This document shows positions 22,127 to 32,712 of a stretch of 64,000 nt of DNA, piece by piece. Source of the stretch: Phytobacter ursingii (lineage in GTDB: Bacteria > Pseudomonadota > Gammaproteobacteria > Enterobacterales > Enterobacteriaceae); contig CABDWT010000004.1 in NCBI GenBank assembly GCA_901456055.1, forward strand, positions 372,001-436,000, read 5' to 3'. Under the pieces are notes generated by a model. It was not told where the DNA came from. It searched no databases and saw only the letters and a list, made by a program, of their open reading frames with translations. The position numbers and the translations under genes were made by a program. Position 1 is the stretch's first letter. The number at the start of each line of letters is the position of its first letter.

Positions 22127-23746
22127 TTACAGCTTCGGTCCGGCACTCACCAGTGCGGCGCCCGCAGGGGTATCCGTATACTTCTCAAAGTTACTGACGA
22201 ACAGTTTAGCCAACTGCGTTGCCTTCTCCTGCCACTGTTCCGGTGATGCGTAGGTATTACGCGGGTCGAGGATTTTTGTCTCCACGCCGGGCAAGGATGT
22301 GGGGATTGCCAGGTTAAACATCGGCAGGGTGAAGGTTTCGGCGTTATCCAGTTCACCATTCAGAATCGCATCGATAATCGCACGCGTATCTTTAATGGAG
22401 ATACGTTTGCCGGTACCGTTCCAGCCCGTGTTTACCAGGTATGCCTGCGCCCCGACGGCCTGCATACGTTTCACCAGCACTTCCGCATACTGTGTGGGGT
22501 GCAGCGACAGGAATGCCGCGCCAAAGCAGGCAGAGAAGGTCGGTGTAGGCTCCGTTACACCACGCTCCGTGCCCGCCAGTTTTGCCGTAAACCCGGACAA
22601 GAAGTGGTACTGCGTCTGGTTTGCGGTAAGGCGGGACACCGGCGGCAACACGCCAAATGCGTCTGCGGTCAGGAAGATGACTTTTGTTGCATGCCCGGCT
22701 TTTGAAACGGGCTTAACGATGTTGTCGATGTGATAGATCGGATATGACACACGGGTATTTTCTGTTTTCGAGGCATCGTCATAATCGATGCTGCCGTCGG
22801 CGCGTACGCTAACGTTTTCCAGCAGAGCGTCCCGACGAATGGCGTGGAAAATATCCGGTTCCGCTTCCTCTGACAATCTGATGGTTTTGGCGTAGCACCC
22901 ACCTTCGAAGTTGAAGACGCCATCGTCGTCCCAGCCATGTTCATCATCGCCAATCAGGCGGCGTTTCGGGTCGGTGGACAGGGTGGTTTTCCCGGTACCG
23001 GACAGCCCAAAGAAAATGGCGACGTCGCCTTTCTCCCCGACGTTTGCCGAGCAGTGCATTGATGCGATACCTTTCAGCGGCAAAAGGTAGTTCATCATGG
23101 AGAACATCCCTTTTTTCATTTCGCCGCCGTACCAGGTGCCGCCAATCAGTTGGATGCGTTCGGTCAGGTTAAATGCAACGAAGTTCTCTGAATTCATTCC
23201 CTGTTCTTTCCATAACGGGTTAGTGCATTTCGCCCCGTTCATAACAATAAAATCAGGTTTAAACTCAGCGAGTTCTTCGTTTGTCGGGCGGATAAACATG
23301 TTCTTCACGAAGTGTGCCTGCCAGGCGACTTCGGTGACGAAGCGAACGGAAAGACGGGTATCCGGGTTGGCGCCACAGAAAGCGTCAATAATAAACAGTC
23401 GCTTACCGGAGAGTTGTTGCGTAACCAGCCCTTTCAGGTGTTGCCAGACTTCGGGCGAGAGCGGTTTGTTGTCGTTCTTGCCTTTGCCTTTATCAGACCA
23501 CCACACGGTGTCACGGGTGGTGTCATCACGAACAATGTATTTATCTTTCGGCGAACGGCCGGTGAAAATACCGGTGTCGACGGCGACCGCACCAGAATTC
23601 GTCAATACTCCGCGCTCGTATCCTTCCAGGTCTGGACGGAGCTCTTCCTGATACAGCGTATCGTAGTCGGGGTTATAGACGATCTCCTGAACATCGTTGA
23701 TACCATAAGCCTCGAGATCTTGCGGGGTTAATTCGTTAACGCGCAT
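22127..23746 (-). CDS. pckA: Phosphoenolpyruvate carboxykinase (ATP)
   Basis: Converts oxaloacetate plus ATP to phosphoenolpyruvate, the entry step of gluconeogenesis from C4 acids. The ATG at 23746, behind AAGGAG, gives 539 residues (E. coli 540); an upstream in-frame start at 23800 has less support. The kinase-1a P-loop [11 protein letters not shown] is near residue 250, followed by the metal-binding [11 protein letters not shown]. The substrate region [11 protein letters not shown]-type motif is seen as [14 protein letters not shown]. An excellent CRP site (23865-23880) lies upstream, consistent with catabolite control. Confidence 0.98.
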   Translation of the reverse strand: MRVNELTPQDLEAYGINDVQEIVYNPDYDTLYQEELRPDLEGYERGVLTNSGAVAVDTGIFTGRSPKDKYIVRDDTTRDTVWWSDKGKGKNDNKPLSPEVWQHLKGLVTQQLSGKRLFIIDAFCGANPDTRLSVRFVTEVAWQAHFVKNMFIRPTNEELAEFKPDFIVMNGAKCTNPLWKEQGMNSENFVAFNLTERIQLIGGTWYGGEMKKGMFSMMNYLLPLKGIASMHCSANVGEKGDVAIFFGLSGTGKTTLSTDPKRRLIGDDEHGWDDDGVFNFEGGCYAKTIRLSEEAEPDIFHAIRRDALLENVSVRADGSIDYDDASKTENTRVSYPIYHIDNIVKPVSKAGHATKVIFLTADAFGVLPPVSRLTANQTQYHFLSGFTAKLAGTERGVTEPTPTFSACFGAAFLSLHPTQYAEVLVKRMQAVGAQAYLVNTGWNGTGKRISIKDTRAIIDAILNGELDNAETFTLPMFNLAIPTSLPGVETKILDPRNTYASPEQWQEKATQLAKLFVSNFEKYTDTPAGAALVSAGPKL

Positions 23747-23864
23747 GTCACTACTCCTTAGCCAATATGTACTGCCTGAAATTGTAGGGGTGTTGCTCAT
23801 TCCCTGACCGCGACGGGGCTCATAGATTTACGTATCCCGACAAGCCCTGAATCGCGGAAAACGC

Positions 23865-23880
23865 TGTGACATGGGTCACG
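23865..23880. promoter_or_regulatory. CRP binding site upstream of pckA
   Basis: TGTGA-CATGGG-TCACG matches the CRP consensus TGTGA-N6-TCACA at 9 of 10 positions, about 120 bp before the pckA start. E. coli pckA is known to depend on cAMP-CRP. Confidence 0.8.
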
Positions 23881-24050
23881 TGGCGACACAGTTTCTGGCA
23901 ATAATAGCCAGAATAATCGAGAAAATGTTACTAAAGCGACGTAAAGCGATATTTTTAACGGCAGCTTTGTGACTGTAATCGCTTTCATGAAAGTAAATTA
24001 CGTAAGACTTTCAGAAAACATTTTAGCGGAAACGTGACGCGCTATGCAAA

Positions 24051-24076
24051 AGTGCCACCATTAAGGCGGCACTTTT
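24051..24076. terminator. Possible terminator downstream of hslO
   Basis: AAAGTGCC ACCATTAAG GCGGCACTTTT forms a stem flanked by A and T runs 20 bp after the hslO stop. It could end hslO transcripts. One bulged position makes the stem imperfect. Confidence 0.6.
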
Positions 24077-24096
24077 ACTGGCGATTAAGGAAGGTC

Positions 24097-24975
24097 TTAA
24101 TGTACCTGTGGGTCGGCAGGGGAGGCGTTGTTACGGATTTCAGCAATGTCCATGGCATTGAACAGATAGTGATTACCGCAGTAGTCGCAATGCATGTCGA
24201 TCTCGCCTTCTTCGGCAATGATGCTGTCAACTTCTTCATCTGGCAGGGTTTTTAACGCGCCAGCGCAACGTTCGCGGGAACAGGTACATTTAAATTCCAC
24301 ATCCTGCGGGTCGTACAGAGTCACTTCTTCTTCGTGGTATAAACGCCACAGAACATCCTGCGCAGGGAGCGTAAGCAGCTCTTCTGCTTTGATCGTTTCA
24401 GTCAGCGTCGCCAGGTGTTCAAAATCCACCGCTTGCGTATCCTGAGCGGGCAAAACCTGCAGCAACATACCACCTGCGGCCGGAGCGCCATCCACATCCC
24501 CCGTACGGATGAACAAACGGGTGGGCAGCTGTTCAGAACGCAGGAAGTAATCTTCCAGGCAGGCTGCCAGCGTATCGCCTTCCAGACCAACGACACCCTG
24601 ATAACGTTCACCTTCTTCAGGGGTAATGGTAATGACCAGGTAGCCATTGCCAACCAACGTTTTCAGATCCGCATCGTCAGCAATATCGCCCTGCACGCGC
24701 GCGACGCCGCGCATCTGCTGGCGGTTGTTGCCGTTAATGACAGCCAGGCTCATTGGGCCATCGCCCTGTAGCTGAACGGTAATGTCGCCCGCAAATTTCA
24801 GGGTGGCAGTCAGCAGACTGGTCGCGACCAGCAGTTCGCCAAGAATGGTTTTAACGGGCTGCGGATAGCTATGGTTTTCCAGGATCTGCTTCCAGGTTTC
24901 GGAGACAGTTACCAGTTCGCCACGCACGGCATAGTTTTCGAACAGATAACGGTGTAATTGGTCATGTTGAGCCAT
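24097..24975 (-). CDS. hslO: Redox-regulated chaperone Hsp33
   Basis: Cytoplasmic holdase chaperone switched on by oxidation plus unfolding, for example under bleach stress. The 292 residues match the family. The C-terminal zinc-binding switch has the CxC and CxxC cysteines ([11 protein letters not shown] and [10 protein letters not shown]). The ATG at 24975 starts [13 protein letters not shown]. It lies 24 bp downstream of hslR, forming the hslRO heat-shock unit with yrfG. Confidence 0.98.
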   Translation of the reverse strand: MAQHDQLHRYLFENYAVRGELVTVSETWKQILENHSYPQPVKTILGELLVATSLLTATLKFAGDITVQLQGDGPMSLAVINGNNRQQMRGVARVQGDIADDADLKTLVGNGYLVITITPEEGERYQGVVGLEGDTLAACLEDYFLRSEQLPTRLFIRTGDVDGAPAAGGMLLQVLPAQDTQAVDFEHLATLTETIKAEELLTLPAQDVLWRLYHEEEVTLYDPQDVEFKCTCSRERCAGALKTLPDEEVDSIIAEEGEIDMHCDYCGNHYLFNAMDIAEIRNNASPADPQVH

Positions 24976-24999
24976 AGTTTTCTCTCTTGCGGGTGCGCG

Positions 25000-25401
25000 T
25001 TACTCGCTGTCACCGTATTTAAATTTCATCAGGTCGCGGCGTTCTTTTTTATCCGGACGGCGATCGGGGTGCGGCATTGTAAGCGCATTCATCTTCCGTG
25101 CCAGCGCCATTTTTTCGCGCTTCGCTACGCTTTCCGAAGTCTCTTCATACATTTCGACGGCTTCTGCGGCGGGGCGGCGTTGTTCGGTAATTGCTTTAAT
25201 AATCACCGTTCGTTCGTCATTACCCTGCCTGAGCGTCAGCGTGGCGTTCAGTTCGACGATTTTACTCGGCTTGCTGCGCTGACCGTTGTAATGCACTTTG
25301 CCGCCTTCGATCATCTCGCGGGCTAATGCGCGTGTTTTATAAAAACGCGCGGCCCACAGCCATTTATCGAGGCGAACATCGGGTGCTGACTGTTCTTTCA
25401 T
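25000..25401 (-). CDS. hslR: Ribosome-associated heat shock protein Hsp15
   Basis: S4-domain RNA-binding protein that rescues stalled 50S subunits carrying nascent peptidyl-tRNA. It has 133 residues. The S4 fold is at the N-terminus (VRLDKWLWAARFYKTRALAREMIEGGKVHYNGQ), and a long basic C-terminal helix follows. The ribosome site GGAGGGG precedes the ATG. The start overlaps the yrfG stop by one base (TAATG), so translation is probably coupled. Confidence 0.97.
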   Translation of the reverse strand: MKEQSAPDVRLDKWLWAARFYKTRALAREMIEGGKVHYNGQRSKPSKIVELNATLTLRQGNDERTVIIKAITEQRRPAAEAVEMYEETSESVAKREKMALARKMNALTMPHPDRRPDKKERRDLMKFKYGDSE

Positions 25402-26081
25402 TACCCCTCCTTCACGCTCAATGAGGGAATCAGATGGCGATAATCATTCATGCCGGGATGACGTAGATAACTTTTCTCCGCCAGACCTGAATCCGGGTTG
25501 GTTACGCCAAGGCAGTAACGAATGCCAAATTTTGCGGCGGCATCCAGAATGGGTTCACTGTCGTCAATGAACAGCGTTCTTTCGGGGTTTAAGCCCGTCT
25601 CTTGCGCCACGGCTTGCCACAAACGCTGATCCTCTTTCGGATAACCAAATGTGTGGGTGGAAAGTAATAAATCAAGGTGCGAGGCCAGCCCGGTGTGTTC
25701 AAGTTTCACCGCGAGGTTATGCGGATGCGCATTGGTCAACAGAATGCGTCGCTTGCCGCTTTTTTGCAGCGCATCAAGAAAAGGAACGGTATCTTCACGC
25801 AGCACAGCGCGCGGTCCCTGCTGCGTGGTCATCGCGCAGATATCCAGTCCTAAGCGTTCGCTCCAGTAATCCAGACAATACCAGTTTAGCGTATGCTGCA
25901 CGGCGTGATATTCCTGGCGAAGGATGGCCTGGGCCTCTGCGGGTGTAATGCCTTTCTTTGCGCCAAACGTCTCCGGCACCAGTTTTTGCCAGAAATAATT
26001 ATCAAAGGCGAGATCGAGCAGCGTACCGTCCATGTCCAGCAGAACGGTATCCACGCTCTGCCAGTCGATATCAAAATGCAT
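25401..26081 (-). CDS. yrfG: HAD-family GMP/IMP nucleotidase YrfG
   Basis: Haloacid-dehalogenase-like phosphatase, 226 residues (E. coli 222). Motif I is VLLDMDGTLLDL with nucleophile Asp17. Motif II is LLTNAH. Motif III/IV is FIDDSEPILDAA with a conserved lysine in GYPKEDQ. The E. coli enzyme acts on GMP and IMP. It is transcribed with hslR and hslO. Confidence 0.93.
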   Translation of the reverse strand: MHFDIDWQSVDTVLLDMDGTLLDLAFDNYFWQKLVPETFGAKKGITPAEAQAILRQEYHAVQHTLNWYCLDYWSERLGLDICAMTTQQGPRAVLREDTVPFLDALQKSGKRRILLTNAHPHNLAVKLEHTGLASHLDLLLSTHTFGYPKEDQRLWQAVAQETGLNPERTLFIDDSEPILDAAAKFGIRYCLGVTNPDSGLAEKSYLRHPGMNDYRHLIPSLSVKEG

Positions 26082-26145
26082 AAGAAACTCCAGCCAGAAA
26101 TAACGATGCGCGACAGGTTAACATACCCGGCGCGCATGACATTTA

Positions 26146-28284
26146 TCAGGTCAGGCTATCGGGTGCGGGGATAAGCCCGGGGTTCAGGCAATTTTCGTAG
26201 TATTGCTGAATTTCAGCCAGGCGCGTGCGGTTTCGATGGTAACGGCGTAACGCCTGGATGCCGTTATAAACGCAGCAGACAATCATCGCCAGAAGCAGAA
26301 ACGCGGTACTGACATAACGCCAGAGCCCGGTTGTGCTATCTGGCATACGGTGCAGGCTGATATGACGAGTACCGTTGGCGTCGGTTGAAATATTGGTGAT
26401 GATGCCTTCGGCGGTGAAAGGCGTTTGCATCAGCATTTCTGCCAGACGCTGGAACTCTGCCCACTGTTCGGCTGCCGGATAGTCGTATAACGCGACGCCA
26501 GGATAGGGCTGATCGACCAGCTCGCTACCTTCTTCACTGATAATCAGGAAGCCGCCAGGCGCCGGGCTGTTAAGCGCCTGTGCCGCGCGGGTCGTTTCGC
26601 GCAAAATAAAAGGCGCGGTAGAGGTTGTGACCAGGTTATCCAGCGATTCAGCGCTGACCGGGCGCAGCAACACATTCACGCCGGTGAGTTTACCTGTACT
26701 GGCGCGTGACGTCAGCGTATCCCAGTCTTTACTGTTCCCCAGGTTAACCAGCGCGTTTTTAAGGCGCAGGCAGTCATCTTCTGCCGAACAGAGATCCTGT
26801 GTTTTCAGCACAATCTCAGAAAAGTCATCCAGCAAGACCATGCCTGATTTCTGAATTGCTGTCCGCAGTGCCGGACTGACGCGAGAGCCATCATCCTGTT
26901 TCGGATGCAACTGGCGATTGACAGCTTCCACCAATGCTGTCGCTTTGGTGACGGTTTCGGATTCCGGCAAGGGTAGCGGCGGCGCATCGTTCCAGATAAT
27001 TTGTGAACAGTCGAACGGCGCAAATGGCGAGCTCTGGCGTGCGTTCCAGTTGCTTGACGAATGGATGCTACACATGCCGGTACCGTGGATCTTTAGCGAG
27101 TCACCGATACGAAGCCCTGCTTCTTCAAGCTGGCTAACTTTCGTCGCCTCGATGGTCTGCGCCCCTTTAATCCATGAAAGGGTAAATTTGATCGGCATAT
27201 CCAGCGGAACCCACATCAGCAGCATGATCAGGACCAGCATCGCTCCAGCTGAAATGACGGCACTGCGCACCCAATGCTGGAGAGGGAAGTTCTTCACCTC
27301 ATCATGGAGCGATAAAAACCGCCCTTGTCGGACTACGTGACGATCAAGATAGATATCAATGTCGCTTTGTTGCCCCAGATCCTGGGCGATAAAAGGCTGC
27401 CAGTGGCGCGGGTAGATCAGATCAATAATGCCTAACGAGATATTGTTGATCTGTTCCTGATTGTTCTCACCAAAAAGGCCCCAACGTTTGGGCGTGCCGC
27501 GCAGGCAGTGGATTTCGCGCAGCGCGTTTTGCGCAGGTGGCGCAAAGATGCCCCAGAGCCCGGCCGCAAGCAGCATGATCCCGGCTATGGCAAGCCAGGG
27601 GACGAAGACGTCGGGTGTGACCAGGCAGAAAAAGAACAGTAAAAACGATGTGGAAATCAGCAATGCCTCGCGCATGCCATCCGGGCGGCTCAATGCATAC
27701 TCTTCCACCGTTTCATGACGAATATTAAGAAGCTCGATTTGTTCCGTCTCTTCGCCGCGGATAGCCGAGTGCGACGATGAAACCTGTTCCGGCATCAGGC
27801 TGTGTTCTTCCGGACGGTATTCATTCAACGCGTGACCATTAAGCGAAATGACCAGCGGCAGAGTGTCGGTACGAATGAGCTCAACGCTGTTTTCGTCGTT
27901 GATGTACTGTTCCCAGAACGGCGGCAGATGTACTTCCACCGAATCAAGGTAGTAGCGCCATTTGTTCGGGGCATCGGTCGTAATGCCGTAGCGGGTAATT
28001 GCACGGGTGACACTGATGACGGTATTACTTTGCGCGTTGAGCGTGAGAGAGATCGGGGCTGCCGTCGCACCAGTCGGACCTGGTACCTGACGGGTACGGG
28101 AGAGCGATTCCAGATAGCTTTCAACAGCGCTGCGCTCATCAGGAGTTAATTTGCGGGTTGTCGCGCCAGCGAAGGCTTGCAGATGTGGCAGACGGTATCG
28201 CCTTTGCGATCGCGCTCTGTAAAACCACCCAACAAGGCATACGCAGGCCAGCATAGCAGCGAAATAAATCAAAGTGGTGCTCAT
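26146..28284 (-). CDS. igaA: IgaA, inner-membrane repressor of the Rcs phosphorelay
   Basis: Polytopic inner-membrane protein that holds the Rcs envelope-stress phosphorelay off and receives the signal from the lipoprotein RcsF. It has 712 residues (E. coli YrfF 711). Hydrophobic segments are at the N-terminus, in the 205-260 region, near 340 and close to the C-terminus. Between the last two lies a large periplasmic domain with cysteine pairs (GTGMCSIHS, FDCSQ, QDLCSAEDDC). It is essential in Rcs-proficient Salmonella and E. coli. It is divergent from nudE. Confidence 0.95.
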   Translation of the reverse strand: MSTTLIYFAAMLACVCLVGWFYRARSQRRYRLPHLQAFAGATTRKLTPDERSAVESYLESLSRTRQVPGPTGATAAPISLTLNAQSNTVISVTRAITRYGITTDAPNKWRYYLDSVEVHLPPFWEQYINDENSVELIRTDTLPLVISLNGHALNEYRPEEHSLMPEQVSSSHSAIRGEETEQIELLNIRHETVEEYALSRPDGMREALLISTSFLLFFFCLVTPDVFVPWLAIAGIMLLAAGLWGIFAPPAQNALREIHCLRGTPKRWGLFGENNQEQINNISLGIIDLIYPRHWQPFIAQDLGQQSDIDIYLDRHVVRQGRFLSLHDEVKNFPLQHWVRSAVISAGAMLVLIMLLMWVPLDMPIKFTLSWIKGAQTIEATKVSQLEEAGLRIGDSLKIHGTGMCSIHSSSNWNARQSSPFAPFDCSQIIWNDAPPLPLPESETVTKATALVEAVNRQLHPKQDDGSRVSPALRTAIQKSGMVLLDDFSEIVLKTQDLCSAEDDCLRLKNALVNLGNSKDWDTLTSRASTGKLTGVNVLLRPVSAESLDNLVTTSTAPFILRETTRAAQALNSPAPGGFLIISEEGSELVDQPYPGVALYDYPAAEQWAEFQRLAEMLMQTPFTAEGIITNISTDANGTRHISLHRMPDSTTGLWRYVSTAFLLLAMIVCCVYNGIQALRRYHRNRTRLAEIQQYYENCLNPGLIPAPDSLT

Positions 28285-28604
28285 GCTTTCCCCATCTTAC
28301 TTTTACTAGCAGGTGTAGTCAGTTGCACCCTTTCCCGTAAATTCAATGAATATGGCTGGAGCGTTATCGGGCAAATCGTTAGTCTAATAGGTGAGCGCCT
28401 GACAACATGCAAAATAGTAGCAAAGCCGTAATAGAGCGAATATCAGCAAATTCTTAGTTTTATTTCAACCTCTTGACTTTTAGGTTTATTTGGGAAATAG
28501 CTTCTGCTAAGTTACAGGAATGTAAATGAGGCGCGAAGAACATTGCCGAAACAGTGTCGCATGTCGCACAATAATGCCAGTAATCTCTGGAAAGACCGAT
28601 AATA
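28285..28604. promoter_or_regulatory. Divergent igaA / nudE region
   Basis: 320 bp without a gene, moderately AT-rich. A TTGACT at 28473-28478 could be a -35 element for nudE. I see no specific operator. Confidence 0.45.
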
Positions 28605-29165
28605 ATGAGCGAATCATTGCAAAAACCCACCATTCTTAACGTTGAAACCGTCGCATCTTCACGACTTTTTAACGTCGAAAGCGTGGATCTGGAATTCAGC
28701 AACGGCGTACGTCGTGTCTATGAGCGTATGCGCCCCTCGTCACGTGAAGCGGTGATGATCGTGCCTATTGTAGACGATCATATCATTCTTATTCGCGAAT
28801 ATGCTGTGGGTACCGAATCTTATGAGCTGGGATTTTCCAAGGGGTTAATCGATCCTGGTGAAAATATGTATGAGGCGGCGAACCGCGAGCTTAAAGAAGA
28901 GGTAGGTTTCGGCGCGAAAGAATTGACGTTCCTGAAAAAACTCAGCATGGCTCCGTCTTATTTCTCCAGCAAAATGAATATCATGGTTGCTGAGGATTTA
29001 TACCCTGAGTCGCTGCCCGGTGATGAGCCTGAGCCGTTACCCCAGGTGCGCTGGCCGCTGGCCCATTTGATGGATTTGCTGGAAGAGCCTGATTTTAATG
29101 AAGCCCGTAATGTTAGTGCACTGTTCTTATTAAGAGAGTGGCTGAAAGGGCAGGGTAGGTTATAA
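28605..29165 (+). CDS. nudE: ADP compounds hydrolase NudE
   Basis: Nudix hydrolase acting on ADP-ribose, NADH and diadenosine polyphosphates. The 186 residues equal the E. coli length. The Nudix box is intact: GLIDPGENMYEAANRELKEE followed by VGF, around residues 83-105. A bidirectional terminator follows within 5 bp. Confidence 0.97.
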   Translation: MSESLQKPTILNVETVASSRLFNVESVDLEFSNGVRRVYERMRPSSREAVMIVPIVDDHIILIREYAVGTESYELGFSKGLIDPGENMYEAANRELKEEVGFGAKELTFLKKLSMAPSYFSSKMNIMVAEDLYPESLPGDEPEPLPQVRWPLAHLMDLLEEPDFNEARNVSALFLLREWLKGQGRL

Positions 29166-29189
29166 AAAAAGCGCGTAAGCGCTTTTTTT
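29164..29189. terminator. Terminator after nudE
   Basis: A7-GCGC-GTAA-GCGC-T7 stem directly after the nudE stop. The symmetric A and T tracts would serve transcripts from both sides. Confidence 0.88.
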
Positions 29190-29212
29190 ATGTCGGTCAG
29201 AACAGTGGCTGG

Positions 29213-29243
29213 CCCGGATAAGACGTTTTGCGCCCCATCCGGG
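29213..29243. repeat. REP element between nudE and mrcA
   Basis: CCCGGAT ... ATCCGGG inverted repeat with a central GACGTTTTGCGC-type loop, typical of enterobacterial REP sequences. It lies between the convergent 3' ends of nudE and mrcA. Confidence 0.75.
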
Positions 29244-29253
29244 AGACCGTTTA

Positions 29254-31806
29254 TCAGAACAATTCGTGCGTCTCGCCATTATCAATAATGGTGGTCCCCA
29301 CTTCGTGCACGGCCTGCTGTGTCGGCTGCGTCCCATCAATAAAGTACTCCTGACGGCTGCTGCCACCACTCGCCAGTTGTCCTGTACTCCGGTCAATATT
29401 TACCGTCACAATTCCGGGCGGTGGCGTGAGCGGTTGCTCCGGAACGCCATTGAGAACAACCTGCATGTAAGCATCCCATGCTGGCTGCGCGCTCTTCGCG
29501 CCGCCTTCGTAACCCGAGATCTGATCTTTGATTGCGCCTGAAGCGGAGGTGCGTCCCAGATCGCGACGATGATCATCAAAACCGATCCAGACCGAGGTCA
29601 CTACGCCCGGGCCATAACCGGAGAACCAGGCATCTTTCGAGCTGTTTGTGGTCCCGGTTTTACCACCGATATCATTACGTTTGAGATCCCGGCCAGCTCG
29701 CCAGCCTGTGCCTTGCCAGCCAGGCTCACCGAAGATGTTACTGTTAAGCGCGCTCTTAATTAAAAACGAAAGCGGCGTGCTGATGACGTGCGGTGCATAC
29801 TCCTGGCCGCCACTCTTCACCACCAGATCCTGATTGGCTTGCTCCAGTTGCGGCATCGGTACGGAAGGGTTCTGCTGCTCCTGAGAGATAGCCACGTTTT
29901 CCATATCTTTGTTTTCCAGCACGTCTGACTTCGGTGTATCTCCGTAAATCACCGGAATATTACACTCTGCGCAGGCTACTTTGGGTCGGGTTTCAAACAG
30001 AACATTCCCCTGATCGTTCTCAATTTTGGTGATGAAATACGGATCGATGAGGAATCCGCCGTTCGCCATGACCGAGTAGCCGCGAGCCACCTGCATTGGG
30101 GTGAAGGAGGCGGAGCCCAGCGCCAGCGACTCCGTATGGACGATGTTTTGTGCCGGGAAACCGAATCGCTGTAAATACTCGGCGGCGTAGTCGACCCCCA
30201 TTGCACGCATAGCGCGTACCATCACCACGTTCTTCGACTGCCCAAGCCCCTGGCGCAGGCGAATTGGCCCGGCATATTCATCGGGTGAGTTTTTCGGACG
30301 CCAGTCGGAACCTGCCCCGGCATCCCAGCGGGAGATAGGTACATCGTTCAGAATACTGGCCAGCGTCAGGCCTTTGTCCATCGCCGCGGTATAAAGGAAT
30401 GGTTTGATGTTAGAGCCAACCTGGCGCAGCGCCTGGGTGGCGCGGTTAAATTTGCTCTGATTGAAATCAAAGCCACCCACCAGCGCCAGGACCGCGCCAT
30501 CGTGTGGGTTGATGGAGACAAGAGCAGAGTTAACATCCGGCACCTGTGCCAGCCACCAGCCTTCGTTGACCATGCGAACCCAAATCTGTTGTCCTGCCAG
30601 TACGACATCGGTCACTTTGCGTGGAGTGGGACCTTGTGCGGTGTCAGAACGATAAGGGCGTGCCCAGCGCATGCCGTCCATATGCAATGATACGGAGGTA
30701 CCGTCACCCAGCATCGCAGTGGCTTCTTGCGCATTGGCGGCTGTAACGACAGCCGGTTCCAGCGGTCCATAGGTCGGCAACGCTTTTAAGGTATCGGTGA
30801 TTTTTTTGCTATCCCAGGCGCTTTCGCCTGGTTTCCACAGCACATTGGACGGGCCGCGATAACCATGACGCATATCGTAATCCATCACGTTATTGCGCAC
30901 GGCGTCCTGCGCGGCCAGTTGCACTTTACGGGTGATGGTGGTGTAAACACGATAACCGTCTTCATAGGCTTTATCGCCGTAGCGATTCACCATCTCCTGG
31001 CGCACCATTTCCGAGAGGTACGGCGCCGAGAAGGCAATCTCCGGCGCATGGTAATCCGCATCAATGGCTTCGCCACGCGCCTGGTCATACTGCGTCTGGC
31101 TGATGTAGCCCTCGCTTAACATACGGGCCAGCACCACATTACGGCGGGCCGTTGCGCGATCAAGCGAATAAAGCGGGTTAAAGGTGGACGGCGCTTTTGG
31201 CAGCCCGGCAATGACTGCCATTTCACTCAGGGTGAGCTGGTCAACCGGTTTGCCAAAGTAGACCTGTGCCGCCGCACCCACGCCATAAGCACGATAACCG
31301 AGGTAAATCTTATTGAGATAAAGCTCGAGGATCTCGTCTTTATTCAGCAACTGCTCAATGCGAATAGCCAGGAACACTTCCTTGATTTTACGCATCAGCG
31401 TGCGTTCCGGGCTCAGGAAGAAGTTACGCGCGAGCTGTTGGGTGATGGTGCTGGCGCCCTGTGAGGCGTGACCAGAGAAAAGCGCCACGCTGGCCGCGCG
31501 GAAAATCCCCACAGGATCAACGCCATGGTGTTCATAGAAGCGGCTGTCTTCTGTGGCAACAAACGCTTTGACCATTTCTGGCGGTATCTGACTTAAGGTC
31601 AGCGGAATGCGGCGTTTTTCGCCGTACTGCGCAATCAACTCGCCGTCGGCACTATAGACCTGCATCGGGATTTGTAGTCGCACGTCTTTCAGCGTGGCGA
31701 CGTCAGGTAGCTGCGGCTCAATGAATTTGTACAACCCATAAATCGAGCCTGCTCCCAGCAGAATGCAACACACTGCAAGGATCAATAAATACTTTACGAA
31801 CTTCAC
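29254..31806 (-). CDS. mrcA: Penicillin-binding protein 1A
   Basis: Bifunctional class A peptidoglycan synthase of the inner membrane. Starting at GTG 31806 it has 850 residues, the E. coli length; an in-frame ATG at 31830 would add eight. Neither start has a clear ribosome site, so the start is uncertain. An N-terminal membrane anchor is followed by the GT51 transglycosylase domain (EDSRFYEHHGVDPVGI, GASTITQQLARNFFL). The transpeptidase domain has catalytic Ser in GSNIKPFLY and the KTGTTNSSKDAWF box. It is divergent from hofM, an arrangement conserved in many proteobacteria. Confidence 0.97.
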   Translation of the reverse strand: MKFVKYLLILAVCCILLGAGSIYGLYKFIEPQLPDVATLKDVRLQIPMQVYSADGELIAQYGEKRRIPLTLSQIPPEMVKAFVATEDSRFYEHHGVDPVGIFRAASVALFSGHASQGASTITQQLARNFFLSPERTLMRKIKEVFLAIRIEQLLNKDEILELYLNKIYLGYRAYGVGAAAQVYFGKPVDQLTLSEMAVIAGLPKAPSTFNPLYSLDRATARRNVVLARMLSEGYISQTQYDQARGEAIDADYHAPEIAFSAPYLSEMVRQEMVNRYGDKAYEDGYRVYTTITRKVQLAAQDAVRNNVMDYDMRHGYRGPSNVLWKPGESAWDSKKITDTLKALPTYGPLEPAVVTAANAQEATAMLGDGTSVSLHMDGMRWARPYRSDTAQGPTPRKVTDVVLAGQQIWVRMVNEGWWLAQVPDVNSALVSINPHDGAVLALVGGFDFNQSKFNRATQALRQVGSNIKPFLYTAAMDKGLTLASILNDVPISRWDAGAGSDWRPKNSPDEYAGPIRLRQGLGQSKNVVMVRAMRAMGVDYAAEYLQRFGFPAQNIVHTESLALGSASFTPMQVARGYSVMANGGFLIDPYFITKIENDQGNVLFETRPKVACAECNIPVIYGDTPKSDVLENKDMENVAISQEQQNPSVPMPQLEQANQDLVVKSGGQEYAPHVISTPLSFLIKSALNSNIFGEPGWQGTGWRAGRDLKRNDIGGKTGTTNSSKDAWFSGYGPGVVTSVWIGFDDHRRDLGRTSASGAIKDQISGYEGGAKSAQPAWDAYMQVVLNGVPEQPLTPPPGIVTVNIDRSTGQLASGGSSRQEYFIDGTQPTQQAVHEVGTTIIDNGETHELF

Positions 31807-31926
31807 CGGAGGATTCCCATTTAGTTTCATTTGGGCAGTTTATAAACAACCGCGCGGTAGTATAAATGCAAGCCTGATGCATTGATATAGCCGTTATCTT
31901 TCCTGGCGATAAGGAGGTCGCGATTT

Positions 31927-32712
31927 ATGGCATTCGGGCACTGGCAGATTGGACTGCATATTCAGCAAGATAGCGTTTTCAGCGTTGCGTTAACCCCGGC
32001 CAGAGCCGGGTGGGCGCTACGCCGTTGGTGGCATATCCCGTTACCATTGGGCACAGTTGAAAACGAGCAGCTTAAAGCGCCACAACAGTTATTGACGACG
32101 CTCTTACCGTGGCGAAAATCATTACCGCAGCGCCATCGGGTACGACTGGCATTTCCGGCTGCGCGTACATTGCAGCGTAAGCTTCCTCGCCCGGCAATGG
32201 CCTTACGGGAAAACGAACTGGCAAGCTGGGTTTCTCACGCCATGGCGCGTGAACTTGAAATGGCCGCGGCAGAGTTACGTTTTGACTACACCGAAGATGC
32301 ACTGGCGCAGGCCTATAGCGTGACGGCGGCACAGCATAAAGAAGTGGCCGAAATGCTGGAACTGGCAACGTCCTTGCACCTGAATCTGGCCTCCCTGACG
32401 CCTGATGCCTGCGCATTACAGTACCTCGTCCCTTTTTTACCGCCGCCGGCACATTGCCTTATTTGGGAAGACGACGCGCAATGGCTGTGGGCAACACGTA
32501 CCGGATGGGGACGTCGGTCGCGTGAAGATCAGCCCACCGTAAACCAGCTAAGTGCGAGCCTCGGGCTGGACATCACCGACATTGCGCTATGTACAGCGGC
32601 AGCGCCCGATTTTGATCCCTGGTGCGCCATTGTGCAGCGGCAACCGCCTCTGCCGAAAAATGGTATGCGTTTCGCGGTAGCGATTGGCCTGGCGCTGGGA
32701 GCGGTACGCTAA
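31927..32712 (+). CDS. hofM: PilM-like DNA utilization protein HofM
   Basis: PilM homologue, the actin-like cytoplasmic component of type IV pilus/competence assembly. It has 261 residues (E. coli 259) and is the first gene of hofMNOPQ. These genes let E. coli use external DNA as a nutrient. The ribosome site AAGGAGG lies at 31912-31918. The stop overlaps the hofN start by one base. Confidence 0.92.
   Translation: MAFGHWQIGLHIQQDSVFSVALTPARAGWALRRWWHIPLPLGTVENEQLKAPQQLLTTLLPWRKSLPQRHRVRLAFPAARTLQRKLPRPAMALRENELASWVSHAMARELEMAAAELRFDYTEDALAQAYSVTAAQHKEVAEMLELATSLHLNLASLTPDACALQYLVPFLPPPAHCLIWEDDAQWLWATRTGWGRRSREDQPTVNQLSASLGLDITDIALCTAAAPDFDPWCAIVQRQPPLPKNGMRFAVAIGLALGAVR

Larger units (their letters stand above)
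23747..24096. promoter_or_regulatory. pckA promoter region and spacer to hslO
   Basis: 350 bp without a gene between the pckA start and the hslO stop. The pckA side has a strong CRP site. The hslO side shows a short GC-flanked stem (AGTGCCACC ATTAA GGCGGCACTTTT, about 24051-24075), which may be the hslO-side terminator acting toward either gene. Confidence 0.65.
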